A DNA stretch of 32,146 bases from an uncultured Blautia sp. (GCA_934437695.1 CAKSAW010000005.1:1-32146); one strand, 5' to 3'; shown: positions 16,822-25,351, counted from the first letter of the stretch. Notes: generated by a model not told the origin, from the letters alone. Numbers and translations: made by a program.

Positions 16822-16893
16822 CCTGTGATGTCCTTTCCTGTTGATAAGTTAATAATCGGTTATTGTTCTTCATGGGCAATAACCCTGCTTCAT
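16811..16893 (-). promoter_or_regulatory. phoH leader with two tiny overlapping ORFs and a hairpin
   Basis: After a strong site AGGGAGG, an ATG at 16893 opens a seven-codon ORF (MKQGYCP). Its stop overlaps the ATG of a second ORF as ATGA. That 20-codon ORF (MKNNNRLLTYQQERTSQDGW) runs past the phoH start and ends 11 bases inside it in another frame. An 8-bp stem GGTTATTG/CAATAACC (16858-16865 with 16877-16884) spans the junction. The signals are seen directly; translation and a regulatory role are inference. Confidence 0.35.
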
Positions 16894-16934
16894 TGTAACA
16901 CCTCCCTGCAACTTTTTAAATATAAATTTTTTTC

Positions 16935-18134
16935 TTATTTCTGTTTAATCTCATATATCCGTCTTTCTTTTCCTGTCTGTTCTGTTATAAACAGTACTCC
17001 CTTTGTAATACACAGCTGTCCTGTCACTTTTGTAGTTATGTGATTTTCATTGATCTTTATCCTCTCCTGAAGGAGTTTTCTCTCATATGCCCTGAATCTT
17101 TTCATTGCCTCCCGGCATGCCTGCTGCTGTGTGTATGTTTTTTCTTCTACAGTATAATCTGTAATTTTAGCACACCCTATCCATACAGGCAGTCTGAAAT
17201 TTTCGGTAATATACAGCGGAGTTTCTTCTGCAATACATCTCTGACCCTGCTGAAGCGATCCGTATAGCCTAAAATACCACTGACCTAACCGGAAAAATAT
17301 CCGCTTTTTTATTTTTCCATCAGAAATCTCTGCCTGATATTTCATTGGGAATTCCTGATAATACGAAAGCTTTCTGGAAATAAAAATATCTGCATCTGCA
17401 TGGACATATTCATTTCGCAGGATCTCCTGACTGTCATTCATAATATGAATTTCCCCTGACACCAGAACTTCCCCTTTTTTGCAGATTTCTCCGACTTTTT
17501 TAACAGGTACACCACTTCGCACGATCATGTCCGTGATCATTCCATCTCTGTCTGCAAGCAGATCACAGGGGTAAAAATCTTTATTCTTTTCTTTTTCATC
17601 AATTCCTTCCCGGATATCAAGAAGCAGACGAGTTCCTTCTATCCTGGCAGATACCCAGGTGATCTCAGGAAATTTTCTCCGCACAGCAGCAGCAATCTCA
17701 GAACAGTTTATTTTTCCCTTAGCCATTCCATGGACTATATCCTGGCTTCCAAGAAATTCCAGTATTTTTTCTGTACTGTTTTTAACATTTCCTTCTATAT
17801 GAATATTCCAGATTCTTCCTGTCATAAAAAAAATCAGGATACTTCCCAATATCATCCCTGCAAAAAAAGCCTTTCTTTTTTTATTTCTGAAAAAAAAGAA
17901 GGGCATTCCCCGTTTCTGTATGATCCGAATATGTACTCCTGTTTTATTCCTGACAGGTTTCAGTCGAAAAAAATCTCTGGTCTCTATTTGTGCCGTAAGC
18001 TGACCTTCGTCTCTGGATCGGATTTTTTCCATATATATTTTTTTGTTTTTACAGATATTCAGAAAACGTTCCAGCTGTTCCCCCTGTACCAGTATGATCA
18101 GATAGCCGTATACCAGCTTCAGGATTTTTGCCAT
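16935..18134 (-). CDS. yqfD: Sporulation protein YqfD
   Basis: A 399-residue membrane protein of the YqfD family, made in the mother cell under sigma-E in Bacillus and needed for efficient sporulation. The family pattern is present: an N-terminal domain with GYLIILVQGEQLERFLN, the RKGMPFF-like RGMPFFFFRNKKRKAFFAGM, one membrane helix (about 90-107) and a long extracytoplasmic domain with POTRA-like FPEITWVSARIEGTRLLLDIREG. It overlaps yqfC by 16 bases. No terminator is visible before phoH, so they may be co-transcribed. Confidence 0.92.
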   Translation of the reverse strand: MAKILKLVYGYLIILVQGEQLERFLNICKNKKIYMEKIRSRDEGQLTAQIETRDFFRLKPVRNKTGVHIRIIQKRGMPFFFFRNKKRKAFFAGMILGSILIFFMTGRIWNIHIEGNVKNSTEKILEFLGSQDIVHGMAKGKINCSEIAAAVRRKFPEITWVSARIEGTRLLLDIREGIDEKEKNKDFYPCDLLADRDGMITDMIVRSGVPVKKVGEICKKGEVLVSGEIHIMNDSQEILRNEYVHADADIFISRKLSYYQEFPMKYQAEISDGKIKKRIFFRLGQWYFRLYGSLQQGQRCIAEETPLYITENFRLPVWIGCAKITDYTVEEKTYTQQQACREAMKRFRAYERKLLQERIKINENHITTKVTGQLCITKGVLFITEQTGKERRIYEIKQK

Positions 18135-18436
18135 TCTCTGTCACCTGCTTTTCGGCTTATATATTTTTGAAGATAAACGCCCAGAATATATCCTTTCACC
18201 TTCATTGCACAGGATGTATACCAGAAGATTTCCAGATTCTTTCCTGTTATGATTATCTTTCCGCAAAGAGATTGGAGTACAATTTCTGAAGATGTATATT
18301 TAAAAACAGATTTATAATTCTCAATAACAGCCTCCATGGAACCTGTCAGTGTAATGATGGTTTCATTATATGCAAGATCAGGCGGCAGTTCCAGGGCTGA
18401 CACTGTTTTCTCCTTCCACATTCCTTTTTTCTTCAT
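18119..18436 (-). CDS. yqfC: Sporulation protein YqfC
   Basis: A 105-residue YqfC-family protein (DUF1429-like). It has LPPDLAYNETIITLTGSMEAVIENYKSVFKYTSSEIVLQS and GKIIITGKNLEIFWYTSCAMKVKGYI, which are the family core. The molecular function is unknown; it is a conserved partner of yqfD. The ribosome site GGAGG lies nine bases before the ATG but sits in the 3' arm of a GC-rich hairpin, so translation may be held back when that stem forms. Confidence 0.88.
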   Translation of the reverse strand: MKKKGMWKEKTVSALELPPDLAYNETIITLTGSMEAVIENYKSVFKYTSSEIVLQSLCGKIIITGKNLEIFWYTSCAMKVKGYILGVYLQKYISRKAGDREWQKS

Positions 18437-18480
18437 AAAAAAGTCCCTCCGGCTTTTAATATCAGTCTATGCCGGAGGAA
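18437..18480 (-). terminator. Terminator-like hairpin containing the yqfC ribosome site
   Basis: On the minus strand CCTCCGGC (18471-18478) pairs with GCCGGAGG (18446-18453) around a 17-base loop. GAC and six Ts follow, then the yqfC ATG. It can end the uppP-ftsK-rlmH-DUF2284 transcript, and the same 3' arm holds the GGAGG of yqfC. Confidence 0.65.
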
Positions 18481-18508
18481 CCTTCTTTAAAACCTGTTTT
18501 ATTGACAG

Positions 18509-19045
18509 TTATCGAAATAAAACCATGGAAAACCACAGAATCGTATTTCCGCCCAGATTATATTCCATGGACTCACGTTCTACGATCTCATTTACTACCA
18601 CTCCATGACTTTCAAGACAGGGATGCATCCGTTCAGGATGTCTGCAGGGCTTCCCTTCTTTATATGCACATTTCTCACAGATATCACAGGATTCTGTAGA
18701 CAGGATATACGTTTCATATCCCTCTTTATTCAAATATTTCCCAACCTCTGTAGTCAGATCCTCATGCGCACGTCTTGTGGAAAGCATTTCTTCCATATTC
18801 ATAATATCCGAAACCTCAGCCACACTGGAAAAGAAAACAGCCTGAGGATAGCTTTTGATCTTTCTTTCGCATTCCTGCAAAGTTCCTACTGCAGGCGGAC
18901 ATGCCCAGGTAGAATCGTAACGTTCACATTCTTCTTTACAGATCGTGCGCACACGCTCCTCAATTCCAATATCTTTTGTGTCGAGTATGCGATATTCAAA
19001 AATAGGATATTGTGAAATAAATTCTTCAAATTTATCTGTGTTCAT
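18509..19045 (-). CDS. DUF2284 predicted metal-binding protein
   Basis: A 178-residue Cys-rich protein of the DUF2284 family. Conserved blocks are CKEECERYDSTWACPPAVGT, then CDICEKCAYKEGKPCRHPERMHPCLES. The eight or so cysteines arranged in CxxC and CxxxC patterns suggest iron-sulfur or zinc binding. Function is unknown. It is cytoplasmic, with no signal peptide. The ribosome site is weak and A/G-rich (GAAGAAAAAG). It is 17 bases after rlmH, so it is the last gene of that operon. Confidence 0.88.
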   Translation of the reverse strand: MNTDKFEEFISQYPIFEYRILDTKDIGIEERVRTICKEECERYDSTWACPPAVGTLQECERKIKSYPQAVFFSSVAEVSDIMNMEEMLSTRRAHEDLTTEVGKYLNKEGYETYILSTESCDICEKCAYKEGKPCRHPERMHPCLESHGVVVNEIVERESMEYNLGGNTILWFSMVLFR

Positions 19046-19062
19046 CTTTTTCTTCTTTCTTC

Positions 19063-19542
19063 TTATTTATGGTAAGGTTCATGATTCATAATACGGTAGC
19101 TTCTGTATATCTGTTCTAAAAGAATCATCTGCATCAGCTGATGGGGAAAAGTCATTTTTGAAAAACTAAGTTTATAATCCGCACGTTTCAGCACTCTGTC
19201 ACTTAGTCCCAGAGAACCGCCAATCACAAAAGCTATAGAGCTGACACCGGAAACTCCCAGTTTCTCAATCTTATCGGAAAGTTCCACAGAATCCAGCATC
19301 TTTCCGTCGATTGCCAATGCGATCACATAGTCCTGCTCCCTGATATGTTTCATCAGACGTTCACCCTCTGTATCTTTGATCTGAGTGTTCAGTGCATCTG
19401 ATGCCTTATCAGGCGTTTTTTCATCTGCTACCTGGCAAAAAGTCAGTTTGCAGTATCTGCCAAGTCGTTTGGCATATTCTGCAATCCCGTCACACAGATA
19501 TTTCTCTTTGATTTTTCCAACTGTAATAATACGGATTTCCAT
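19063..19542 (-). CDS. rlmH: 23S rRNA pseudouridine-1915 N3-methyltransferase
   Basis: RlmH is a SPOUT (knotted) methyltransferase that modifies pseudouridine 1915 in helix 69 of 23S rRNA on the 70S ribosome. The 159-residue length, the start [15 protein letters not shown], the SAM loop [38 protein letters not shown] and the invariant C-terminal YHK are all canonical. It lies 26 bases after the zinc-ribbon/TPR gene. Confidence 0.97.
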   Translation of the reverse strand: MEIRIITVGKIKEKYLCDGIAEYAKRLGRYCKLTFCQVADEKTPDKASDALNTQIKDTEGERLMKHIREQDYVIALAIDGKMLDSVELSDKIEKLGVSGVSSIAFVIGGSLGLSDRVLKRADYKLSFSKMTFPHQLMQMILLEQIYRSYRIMNHEPYHK

Positions 19543-19568
19543 GATTTGTTTTTTCCTTTTAAATTGAT

Positions 19569-20636
19569 TTAATATTGCAGATAATACTCCATAGAAGTCA
19601 CTTTACTGGTCTTGCCATTGGCTGCAACAAGAATGACATTCAGTTTGTGATATCCCACAGGCATAGATATAGGTCGTTCATAAACCGTGCTGTTAAAATC
19701 CGGCTCAGAGTCAAAAGTATAATAGGCCTTGCATCCATCCGGTACAGTTATCCTGATCTCTGTTTTTTTATTATAATCTCCTGATTTCGGAGTTACCTCA
19801 GGAGGATCAGGGGTATTTAACACGATCACATATTTTCTGGTAATGATATCACTTTCAATGTTCTTATCATTAACTCCAAATGCCTTTATTTCTGTTGTCC
19901 CCTCACCCAGCATAACAGGTCCTGTATATATCTTACTTTCTCTGGTAGGAGTACTGCCATCCACAGTATAATAAATTTTAGAACAATTCCCTTTCAGTTC
20001 CAGAGTCTGTGTAAGGGTATAGGTTCCAGGTGCAAGATCAGAAACAGGCGGTTCACAGATGTATTCTGCGCACACTTTCCGTACCTCTTTGCCTGCGGAC
20101 TTCAGAACTCTTCTGACCTCTTCTGTTTTCCCCTGCTTTGTAAGAAGCTTCACATATTCCTTATATATAGTCGGTCCTGCAGTTTTGTTCTGTATAAATG
20201 GGCGCAAAATAAGAATAGCAGACTTTATATCGCCTGATTTCTCCATACTTTTAGCCAGAATAAGATTTGCTGCTTCATTTTTTGGCTTCTTATCAAGGGC
20301 ATGCTCTGCGATCTTTACCGCTTCTTCGTAATTTTGCTGTTCATACTGTTTCTTTGCTCTGGAATATAAGGCCGAAAAAGTATTTAACTGCCTGTAACAG
20401 AACAATCCCAGCAGAAGTGCTGCACTTAAAACCAGACATAAGAGCTGTCTGCCGCTCAGGTGTCTGATATTCTTAAGATGTTCCTGTTTTCTGTGGGGAG
20501 CAGACTGATTCTGCTGCTCCTTTTTCATAAGAGTTTCCACTGTATTATATTCTCTCACCCACGGTATCTCCGAAAGACAATATGGGCAATACAAGAAACC
20601 CCTCTCCACCTCTTTATTACATTTCGGACATTTCAT
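19569..20636 (-). CDS. Membrane protein: zinc ribbon, helix, TPR repeats, two chitobiase-C-like domains
   Basis: The 355-residue protein has an unusual build. A zinc ribbon is at the very N-terminus (Cys3, Cys6, Cys17, Cys20), then a polar linker and one membrane helix (about 65-83). Tetratricopeptide-like helices follow (about 90-190; [31 protein letters not shown]). Two copies of a beta domain related to the chitobiase/beta-hexosaminidase C-terminal domain close it ([41 protein letters not shown]). The ribbon would face the cytoplasm and the TPR and beta parts the outside. It starts 13 bases after ftsK, so it is co-expressed with a division translocase. A scaffolding or wall-sensing role is only a guess. 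Confidence 0.8.
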   Translation of the reverse strand: MKCPKCNKEVERGFLYCPYCLSEIPWVREYNTVETLMKKEQQNQSAPHRKQEHLKNIRHLSGRQLLCLVLSAALLLGLFCYRQLNTFSALYSRAKKQYEQQNYEEAVKIAEHALDKKPKNEAANLILAKSMEKSGDIKSAILILRPFIQNKTAGPTIYKEYVKLLTKQGKTEEVRRVLKSAGKEVRKVCAEYICEPPVSDLAPGTYTLTQTLELKGNCSKIYYTVDGSTPTRESKIYTGPVMLGEGTTEIKAFGVNDKNIESDIITRKYVIVLNTPDPPEVTPKSGDYNKKTEIRITVPDGCKAYYTFDSEPDFNSTVYERPISMPVGYHKLNVILVAANGKTSKVTSMEYYLQY

Positions 20637-20649
20637 AGACAGTCCTCAC

Positions 20650-23277
20650 TTACTGATTTTCCAGATAATCCTGAAATTCCTCCATAGACATAAGAACTTT
20701 TCTTGGCTTTGTTCCCTCTTCCGGTCCCACTACTCCTGCATCACAAAGCTGATCCATAATTCTTGCTGCTCTGTTAAAACCTATCTTAAACATTCTCTGG
20801 AGCATACCTATAGAGGCTTTCTCCTTCTCTATAATAAATTTACCTGCTTCTTCGAAGTGTACATCCCTGTCATCTCCTGAACTGCCTGATGCTGCCACAG
20901 GAGAATTTACCTGCTGTTCAATCTGCTGGTTATACTGCACTACAGGATTCTTGTCTGCAAGGAACTCTACAACTGCGCTGACTTCATCATCAGATACAAA
21001 GGCTCCCTGAAGTCTTGCAGGCTTCTGATATCCCTGAGGATAAAAGAGCATATCACCCTTACCAAGAAGCTTCTCTGCTCCGTTCATGTCCAGGATGGTT
21101 CTGGAATCCACACCTGAAGATACGGAAAAAGCAATTCTTGAAGGCATATTTGCCTTGATCAGACCTGTAATAACATTTACTGATGGTCTCTGTGTTGCAA
21201 TGATCAGATGGATACCTGCTGCTCGTGCCAGCTGTGCCAGACGGCAGATCGCATCTTCAACTTCTCCGGGTGCAACCATCATAAGGTCGGCAAGCTCATC
21301 TACGATAATAACGATCTGTGGCATCTTCACAGGTTCTTCTTCTGCACCTGCCGCCTTGATCTGTTCTGCTTTTCTGTTATATTCCTCCAGATTACGCACA
21401 CCATATTCTGCAAAGGTATTGTAACGGTTGGTCATCTCCTGCACTGCCCAGTTTAATGCTCCGGCTGCTTTCTTAGGATCTGTCACCACCGGGATAAACA
21501 GATGAGGGATTCCATTGTAGACACTGAGCTCTACCACCTTAGGGTCGATCATGATAAGCTTTACTTCATCTGGGTTTGCCTTATACAAAATACTGATGAT
21601 CAATGTATTGATACATACTGATTTACCTGAACCGGTTGCACCTGCAATCAGAAGATGAGGCATTTTTGCAATATCTGTTACAACTGCCTTTCCTGCAATA
21701 TCTTTTCCTACTGCAAAGGAAAGCTTTGATTTTGCCTTCTGGAATTCTTCTGACTGAAGCAGATCCCTAAGCATAACTGTGCTGTTTTCTTTGTTTGGAA
21801 CCTCAATACCCACAGCAGCCTTTCCCGGGATCGGCGCCTCAATACGGATATCCGGAGTTGCAAGATTAAGTTTAATATCATCAGCAAGACTGACGATCTT
21901 ACTTACTTTAACTCCCATCTCAGGCTGAAGCTCATAACGGGTAACCGTTGGTCCACAGCTTACATTAGTCACTGTCACATTTACTCCGAAATTATGCAGT
22001 ACCTCCTGAAGCTTCTGTGCCGTCTTACGCAGATATGCATCAGAATCCCCCTGTGATTTACTGCTTCCTTTCTTAAGCAGATTCAAGGTTGGAAATTTGT
22101 ATTCTTTTTTTACGGCCGCTTCCTGCCGGGTGATTTCATGCTGAATATTTACTATTCCGCTCTCTATCTCCTTCTGAGAAGATTTAGGGTTCTTCGAAGG
22201 CTGCCGTGGTGCCTTCTCCTCCTGAAAAGGGGGCAGTTTCTCCTGCTCCTGAGCTGAAGATGGGGTTTCTTCCGGATTCAGTTCACTGTCCGTTTCATAT
22301 GTATCTGCTGTGACATTCATATTTCCATCTGTGTCTGTATCTGTAACCGTATCTGCATCCGTAACTGTATCTGTATCTGTTACTGCATCTGCTCTGTGGA
22401 TTTCAAAATCCATAGGCACACTTACAGGTTTATTTTTTTTCTTAGGCTTCTTTTCAGAATAACCTGTCAGTTTGGTGCCTTCAAGAAATCCGTTCTTCTT
22501 CATTTTTCTTGCTTCTGAAGGATCAAGAAGAAAGTCATCCTCTGAAAGATCCTCATCTCCTATTTCCTCTTCCAGCCTACGGATTCTTTCTTCCCTTCTC
22601 TGTTCTCTTATAAGCTGGCGTTCCCGGGCGCGTTCTTCCCTTCGCATGGCACGTTCCGGCTGTCCCTGAACATATCTGGTATGTCCATCCTTTATAAAAT
22701 CACATACTTTTATGACCAGACGTGTCACAAAATCCAGCAGGGAACGCTGAGTAATAATGATCATACATACAACAAATGACAGTATAATGATCACATATCC
22801 ACCGATGGTTCCAAAAGCGGATGTAACTGAAATACAGATCGCGCCGCCGATCAGACCGCCGCCTGTTTTATAGTCCGCACTTAAAGCATAATAATCCAGC
22901 AGTGTTGTACTTTTCATATATCCATCTGTGAGAAGCTGTGCTGCACCGCACATAAATAAAAACATTACAAATGCTGCTGCAAGCTTCTTATAAGCCAAAC
23001 GATTGGTTTTATTGATCAGGATAAATGCTGCTTCCAGAAAAAACACCACCGGAAACAAATATGCCATCAGTCCCATTAAACCAAAACAAAAATTGCTGAT
23101 CGCATCCCCTACAAATCCACCAGCTCCGAAATTGCTTGCCATTAAGATCACGCATGCAGCCAGGATCACAAATATTATGATCTCTGTCTGAAATCTGCCG
23201 ACCTCCTGCTCCATTGCTGTCTTTTTTTTCGTATTTCTTCCCGAACGTCCGGTATTCTTACCCTTTGATGCTGCCAT
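20650..23277 (-). CDS. ftsK: FtsK/SpoIIIE DNA translocase
   Basis: This 875-residue DNA pump moves chromosome ends through closing septa; in spore formers SpoIIIE loads the forespore. The N-terminus has about four membrane helices (residues 30-190), then a long charged linker. It includes a basic, coiled-coil-like stretch (RAMRREERARERQLIREQR) and an acidic TDTDTVTDADTVTDTDTDG repeat. The motor has Walker A GATGSGKS (Lys552) and Walker B IVIIVDELADL (about 655). The winged-helix gamma domain is at the end (ASIGMLQRMFKIGFNRAARIMDQLCDAGVVGP). AAGGAGGGG precedes the ATG. It follows uppP by 41 bases. Confidence 0.96.
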   Translation of the reverse strand: MAASKGKNTGRSGRNTKKKTAMEQEVGRFQTEIIIFVILAACVILMASNFGAGGFVGDAISNFCFGLMGLMAYLFPVVFFLEAAFILINKTNRLAYKKLAAAFVMFLFMCGAAQLLTDGYMKSTTLLDYYALSADYKTGGGLIGGAICISVTSAFGTIGGYVIIILSFVVCMIIITQRSLLDFVTRLVIKVCDFIKDGHTRYVQGQPERAMRREERARERQLIREQRREERIRRLEEEIGDEDLSEDDFLLDPSEARKMKKNGFLEGTKLTGYSEKKPKKKNKPVSVPMDFEIHRADAVTDTDTVTDADTVTDTDTDGNMNVTADTYETDSELNPEETPSSAQEQEKLPPFQEEKAPRQPSKNPKSSQKEIESGIVNIQHEITRQEAAVKKEYKFPTLNLLKKGSSKSQGDSDAYLRKTAQKLQEVLHNFGVNVTVTNVSCGPTVTRYELQPEMGVKVSKIVSLADDIKLNLATPDIRIEAPIPGKAAVGIEVPNKENSTVMLRDLLQSEEFQKAKSKLSFAVGKDIAGKAVVTDIAKMPHLLIAGATGSGKSVCINTLIISILYKANPDEVKLIMIDPKVVELSVYNGIPHLFIPVVTDPKKAAGALNWAVQEMTNRYNTFAEYGVRNLEEYNRKAEQIKAAGAEEEPVKMPQIVIIVDELADLMMVAPGEVEDAICRLAQLARAAGIHLIIATQRPSVNVITGLIKANMPSRIAFSVSSGVDSRTILDMNGAEKLLGKGDMLFYPQGYQKPARLQGAFVSDDEVSAVVEFLADKNPVVQYNQQIEQQVNSPVAASGSSGDDRDVHFEEAGKFIIEKEKASIGMLQRMFKIGFNRAARIMDQLCDAGVVGPEEGTKPRKVLMSMEEFQDYLENQ
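22327..22391 (-). repeat. Tandem Thr-Asp codon repeat in the ftsK linker
   Basis: Degenerate 6- and 12-base units encode TD, TDTV and TDADTV. Such tracts expand or contract easily, so linker length may vary between strains. The flanking frame is open. Confidence 0.7.
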
Positions 23278-23318
23278 TATATGGCTCCCCTCCTTAATCT
23301 TCTTGTAAATGTTTTCTC

Positions 23319-24197
23319 TTACAGAACAAAATTCAATGCCAGTGTAATAATACCGACTATAAATGAATAATATGCAAAATATCGTATTTTCACATTCTGA
23401 GTCACAGACATGGCACTCCGTATAACAAGACAGCCAATGAAACCTGCAATGATCATTGCAAATACATATGCAAACCCAAGTCCAACAGTCATTTCAGATG
23501 AGCCAAAGTATCTGATTTCTGTAAAGAAAGCCCCTATGATCGCAGGCAGACTCATAAAAACTGAAAAACGCACTGCAAATTTCCGGTTATAACCGCACAG
23601 CAATGCAGCACATAATGTAAATCCCATTCTGGAGATTCCAGGGAAAACGGCAAGTCCCTGACAAATGCCGATCCACATGGCACTGTCATAAGAGGCCTCT
23701 TTGGGTCCCTTTTTCCCTCCTGATCTGTTCAGATCAGTTGCCAGAAGCAGTACCCCTGTAAGTAAAAAGCCAATTCCGGGAACGATCTGCGAATCTGCTG
23801 CCAGAAGAGCCAGCTGCTTTCCTGTAAGTCCCAGAAGCGCTGTAGGAATCATGGAGACCACAAGCAGAGCAGCAAATTTCCGGTATGAGCCTGTTACAAT
23901 TCTGGCATAACCCAGACCTGCTCCTGTCTTTTTATTATGGATATACAGATTTATATTACCGATAATATCCATAACCATTCCCAGAAGCTCCAGACCGATT
24001 CTTTTCAGATCTCTGCGGAACAAAAATATGATTGCTGCTGCACTTCCCAGATGAAGCATAGCTTCCAGCAGCAACCCTGTTCCATGGGTTATTCCCATAT
24101 ATTGTTCCAGTATACATAGATGTCCCATGCTGCTGACAGGAAGAAATTCAGTCACAGCCTGGATGACAGCCAAAAAAATCAAGTATATAACTATCAT
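23319..24197 (-). CDS. uppP: Undecaprenyl-diphosphatase (UppP/BacA family), divergent motifs
   Basis: UppP removes a phosphate from undecaprenyl diphosphate so that the lipid carrier can be reused for wall synthesis. The 292-residue protein has about eight helices. The first signature reads QAVTEFLPVSSMGHL (Gln13/Glu17 pair and His26 kept), with Met24 where SSSGHL normally has Ser. The second reads PGISRMGFT (Ser189, Arg190, Thr194 kept), with Met191 for the usual Ser of PGTSRSGAT. Key catalytic residues remain, so it is probably active but belongs to a divergent subgroup. AAGGA precedes the ATG. It heads the uppP-ftsK operon with its own promoter and a hairpin-bearing leader. Confidence 0.88.
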   Translation of the reverse strand: MIVIYLIFLAVIQAVTEFLPVSSMGHLCILEQYMGITHGTGLLLEAMLHLGSAAAIIFLFRRDLKRIGLELLGMVMDIIGNINLYIHNKKTGAGLGYARIVTGSYRKFAALLVVSMIPTALLGLTGKQLALLAADSQIVPGIGFLLTGVLLLATDLNRSGGKKGPKEASYDSAMWIGICQGLAVFPGISRMGFTLCAALLCGYNRKFAVRFSVFMSLPAIIGAFFTEIRYFGSSEMTVGLGFAYVFAMIIAGFIGCLVIRSAMSVTQNVKIRYFAYYSFIVGIITLALNFVL

Positions 24198-24231
24198 AAA
24201 ACAGGTTCCTTTTCTATTTTTCCAAAATTAT

Positions 24232-24273
24232 AATGATATCAGGGTCAAAATGCCTTTTAACCCTGACATCATT
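24232..24273 (-). promoter_or_regulatory. Hairpin at the very start of the uppP transcript
   Basis: A 14-bp stem with one mismatch, AATGATGTCAGGGT with ACCCTGATATCATT on the minus strand (24260-24273 with 24232-24245), starts at the predicted +1. TATAATTTTTGG follows. It could stabilise the RNA end or act as an attenuator. Confidence 0.55.
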
Positions 24274-24279
24274 GTAATT

Positions 24280-24308
24280 ATTATATCACAGTCAGATATG
24301 GTTTACAA
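24280..24308 (-). promoter_or_regulatory. Promoter of the uppP-ftsK operon
   Basis: TTGTAA (24303-24308), 17 bases and TATAAT (24280-24285) on the minus strand, between the YihY terminator and uppP. Confidence 0.75.
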
Positions 24309-24351
24309 CAAAAAAGCCCCTGTGCTTCAAAGCTTATGGAGCCTGAAACAG

Positions 24352-24395
24352 AAAAAAAGGACAAAAAACCCGGATAAGATCACTGGGTTTTGTCC
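24352..24395 (-). terminator. Terminator overlapping the end of the YihY-family gene
   Basis: On the minus strand GGACAAAACCC and GGGTTTTTTGTCC form a stem whose 5' arm is the last codons before the stop (24380-24382). A T-rich tail follows. Coding and terminator functions share the same bases. Confidence 0.75.
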
Positions 24396-25351
24396 CCTTC
24401 TTTTTCTTCATTTGGTTTCCCGTCCGGCTCAGGTACCAGTTCAGGAATATTCTTAGCTGACTGCTCCTGCTGTCTTTTCTCTTTCTCATGTGCGAGCATT
24501 TCTTTCACTGATTTATGTGCGATACGGAACTCCTTCTCAAAATACGCATTGATCTCCGCACCATATAGCAGAAGATTCATACAAATATACAGCCATACCA
24601 TGACCATGATAATCGTTGCAAGATTCCCGTACATATTGCTGAATCCCGGAAAAATCTCAAAATAGAAAGAAAATCCATATGAAAAAACTGACCAGGCAAC
24701 TGCTATGAGCAAAGCTCCCGGAAGCTGGCTTTTAAATGTTGCCTTTCTGTTTGGAAGAACCTTATACAACATTAAAAAAACCAGAAACAATACACAAAAT
24801 ACCAATAACGCCCTTGCTCCCAGGATTCTTCTTATAACTCTCCCAAGAAAAGGTATATATTTTGATACTGCGCCCTGTATTTCATTTCCAAGTACAAGCA
24901 TAAGCAGCGATATAATGACCGCGACCACAAGTGACAGGGTATAAAACACTGCATAAATCCTGGTCAGAAGCCAGTTACGTGTCTCTTTTACATGATAAAT
25001 AGTATTCAGGCCATTGATGATAGACTGCATACCTTTTCCTGCAGACCACAATGCTACAAACGCAGATACAGGTACAATAGCTGAACTTCTTTTGTATACA
25101 TCTACCACGATCCCCAGCACAAAGCTTTGCAGATTCTCAGGGATAAATGCAATGATCGCATCTCTGACCACATTATATGTCAGAGGTGTATACCGCACCA
25201 GTGTAGTCAGAAACAAAATGCACGGAATAAAAGACATGATCAAAAAGTACGCAGCCTGCGTTGCATATGCACCCACATGATCTCCAGATACGCGCTCCAT
25301 AAATCCACGTAAAAGATTTATGACAGACAGTCTTTTCTTTTTCTTCTCCAT
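24380..25351 (-). CDS. YihY/BrkB family inner-membrane protein
   Basis: A 323-residue membrane protein of the YihY/virulence-factor BrkB family, once mislabelled ribonuclease BN. It has about six helices and the family segments GAYATQAAYFLIMSFIPCILFLTTLVRY, ALWSAGKGMQSIINGLNTIYHV, LPGALLIAVAWSVFSYGFSFY and MYGNLATIIMVMVWLYICMNLLLYGAEINAYFE. The C-terminal tail of about 50 residues is charged and cytoplasmic. Function is unknown. The start at 25351 has GGAG six bases upstream; the ATG at 25363 supplies part of that site instead. Confidence 0.9.
   Translation of the reverse strand: MEKKKKRLSVINLLRGFMERVSGDHVGAYATQAAYFLIMSFIPCILFLTTLVRYTPLTYNVVRDAIIAFIPENLQSFVLGIVVDVYKRSSAIVPVSAFVALWSAGKGMQSIINGLNTIYHVKETRNWLLTRIYAVFYTLSLVVAVIISLLMLVLGNEIQGAVSKYIPFLGRVIRRILGARALLVFCVLFLVFLMLYKVLPNRKATFKSQLPGALLIAVAWSVFSYGFSFYFEIFPGFSNMYGNLATIIMVMVWLYICMNLLLYGAEINAYFEKEFRIAHKSVKEMLAHEKEKRQQEQSAKNIPELVPEPDGKPNEEKEGDKTQ

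Noticed and set aside
18456..18480. Sigma-E promoter for yqfC
   Set aside because: CATAGACT matches a sigma-E -10 well, but no convincing -35 lies 13-15 bases upstream, so it is kept only as a possibility within the hairpin finding.
22327..22391. CRISPR-like or other repeat array
   Set aside because: The short repeats are in-frame Thr-Asp codons of the ftsK linker with no spacers; no CRISPR array was seen anywhere in the window.
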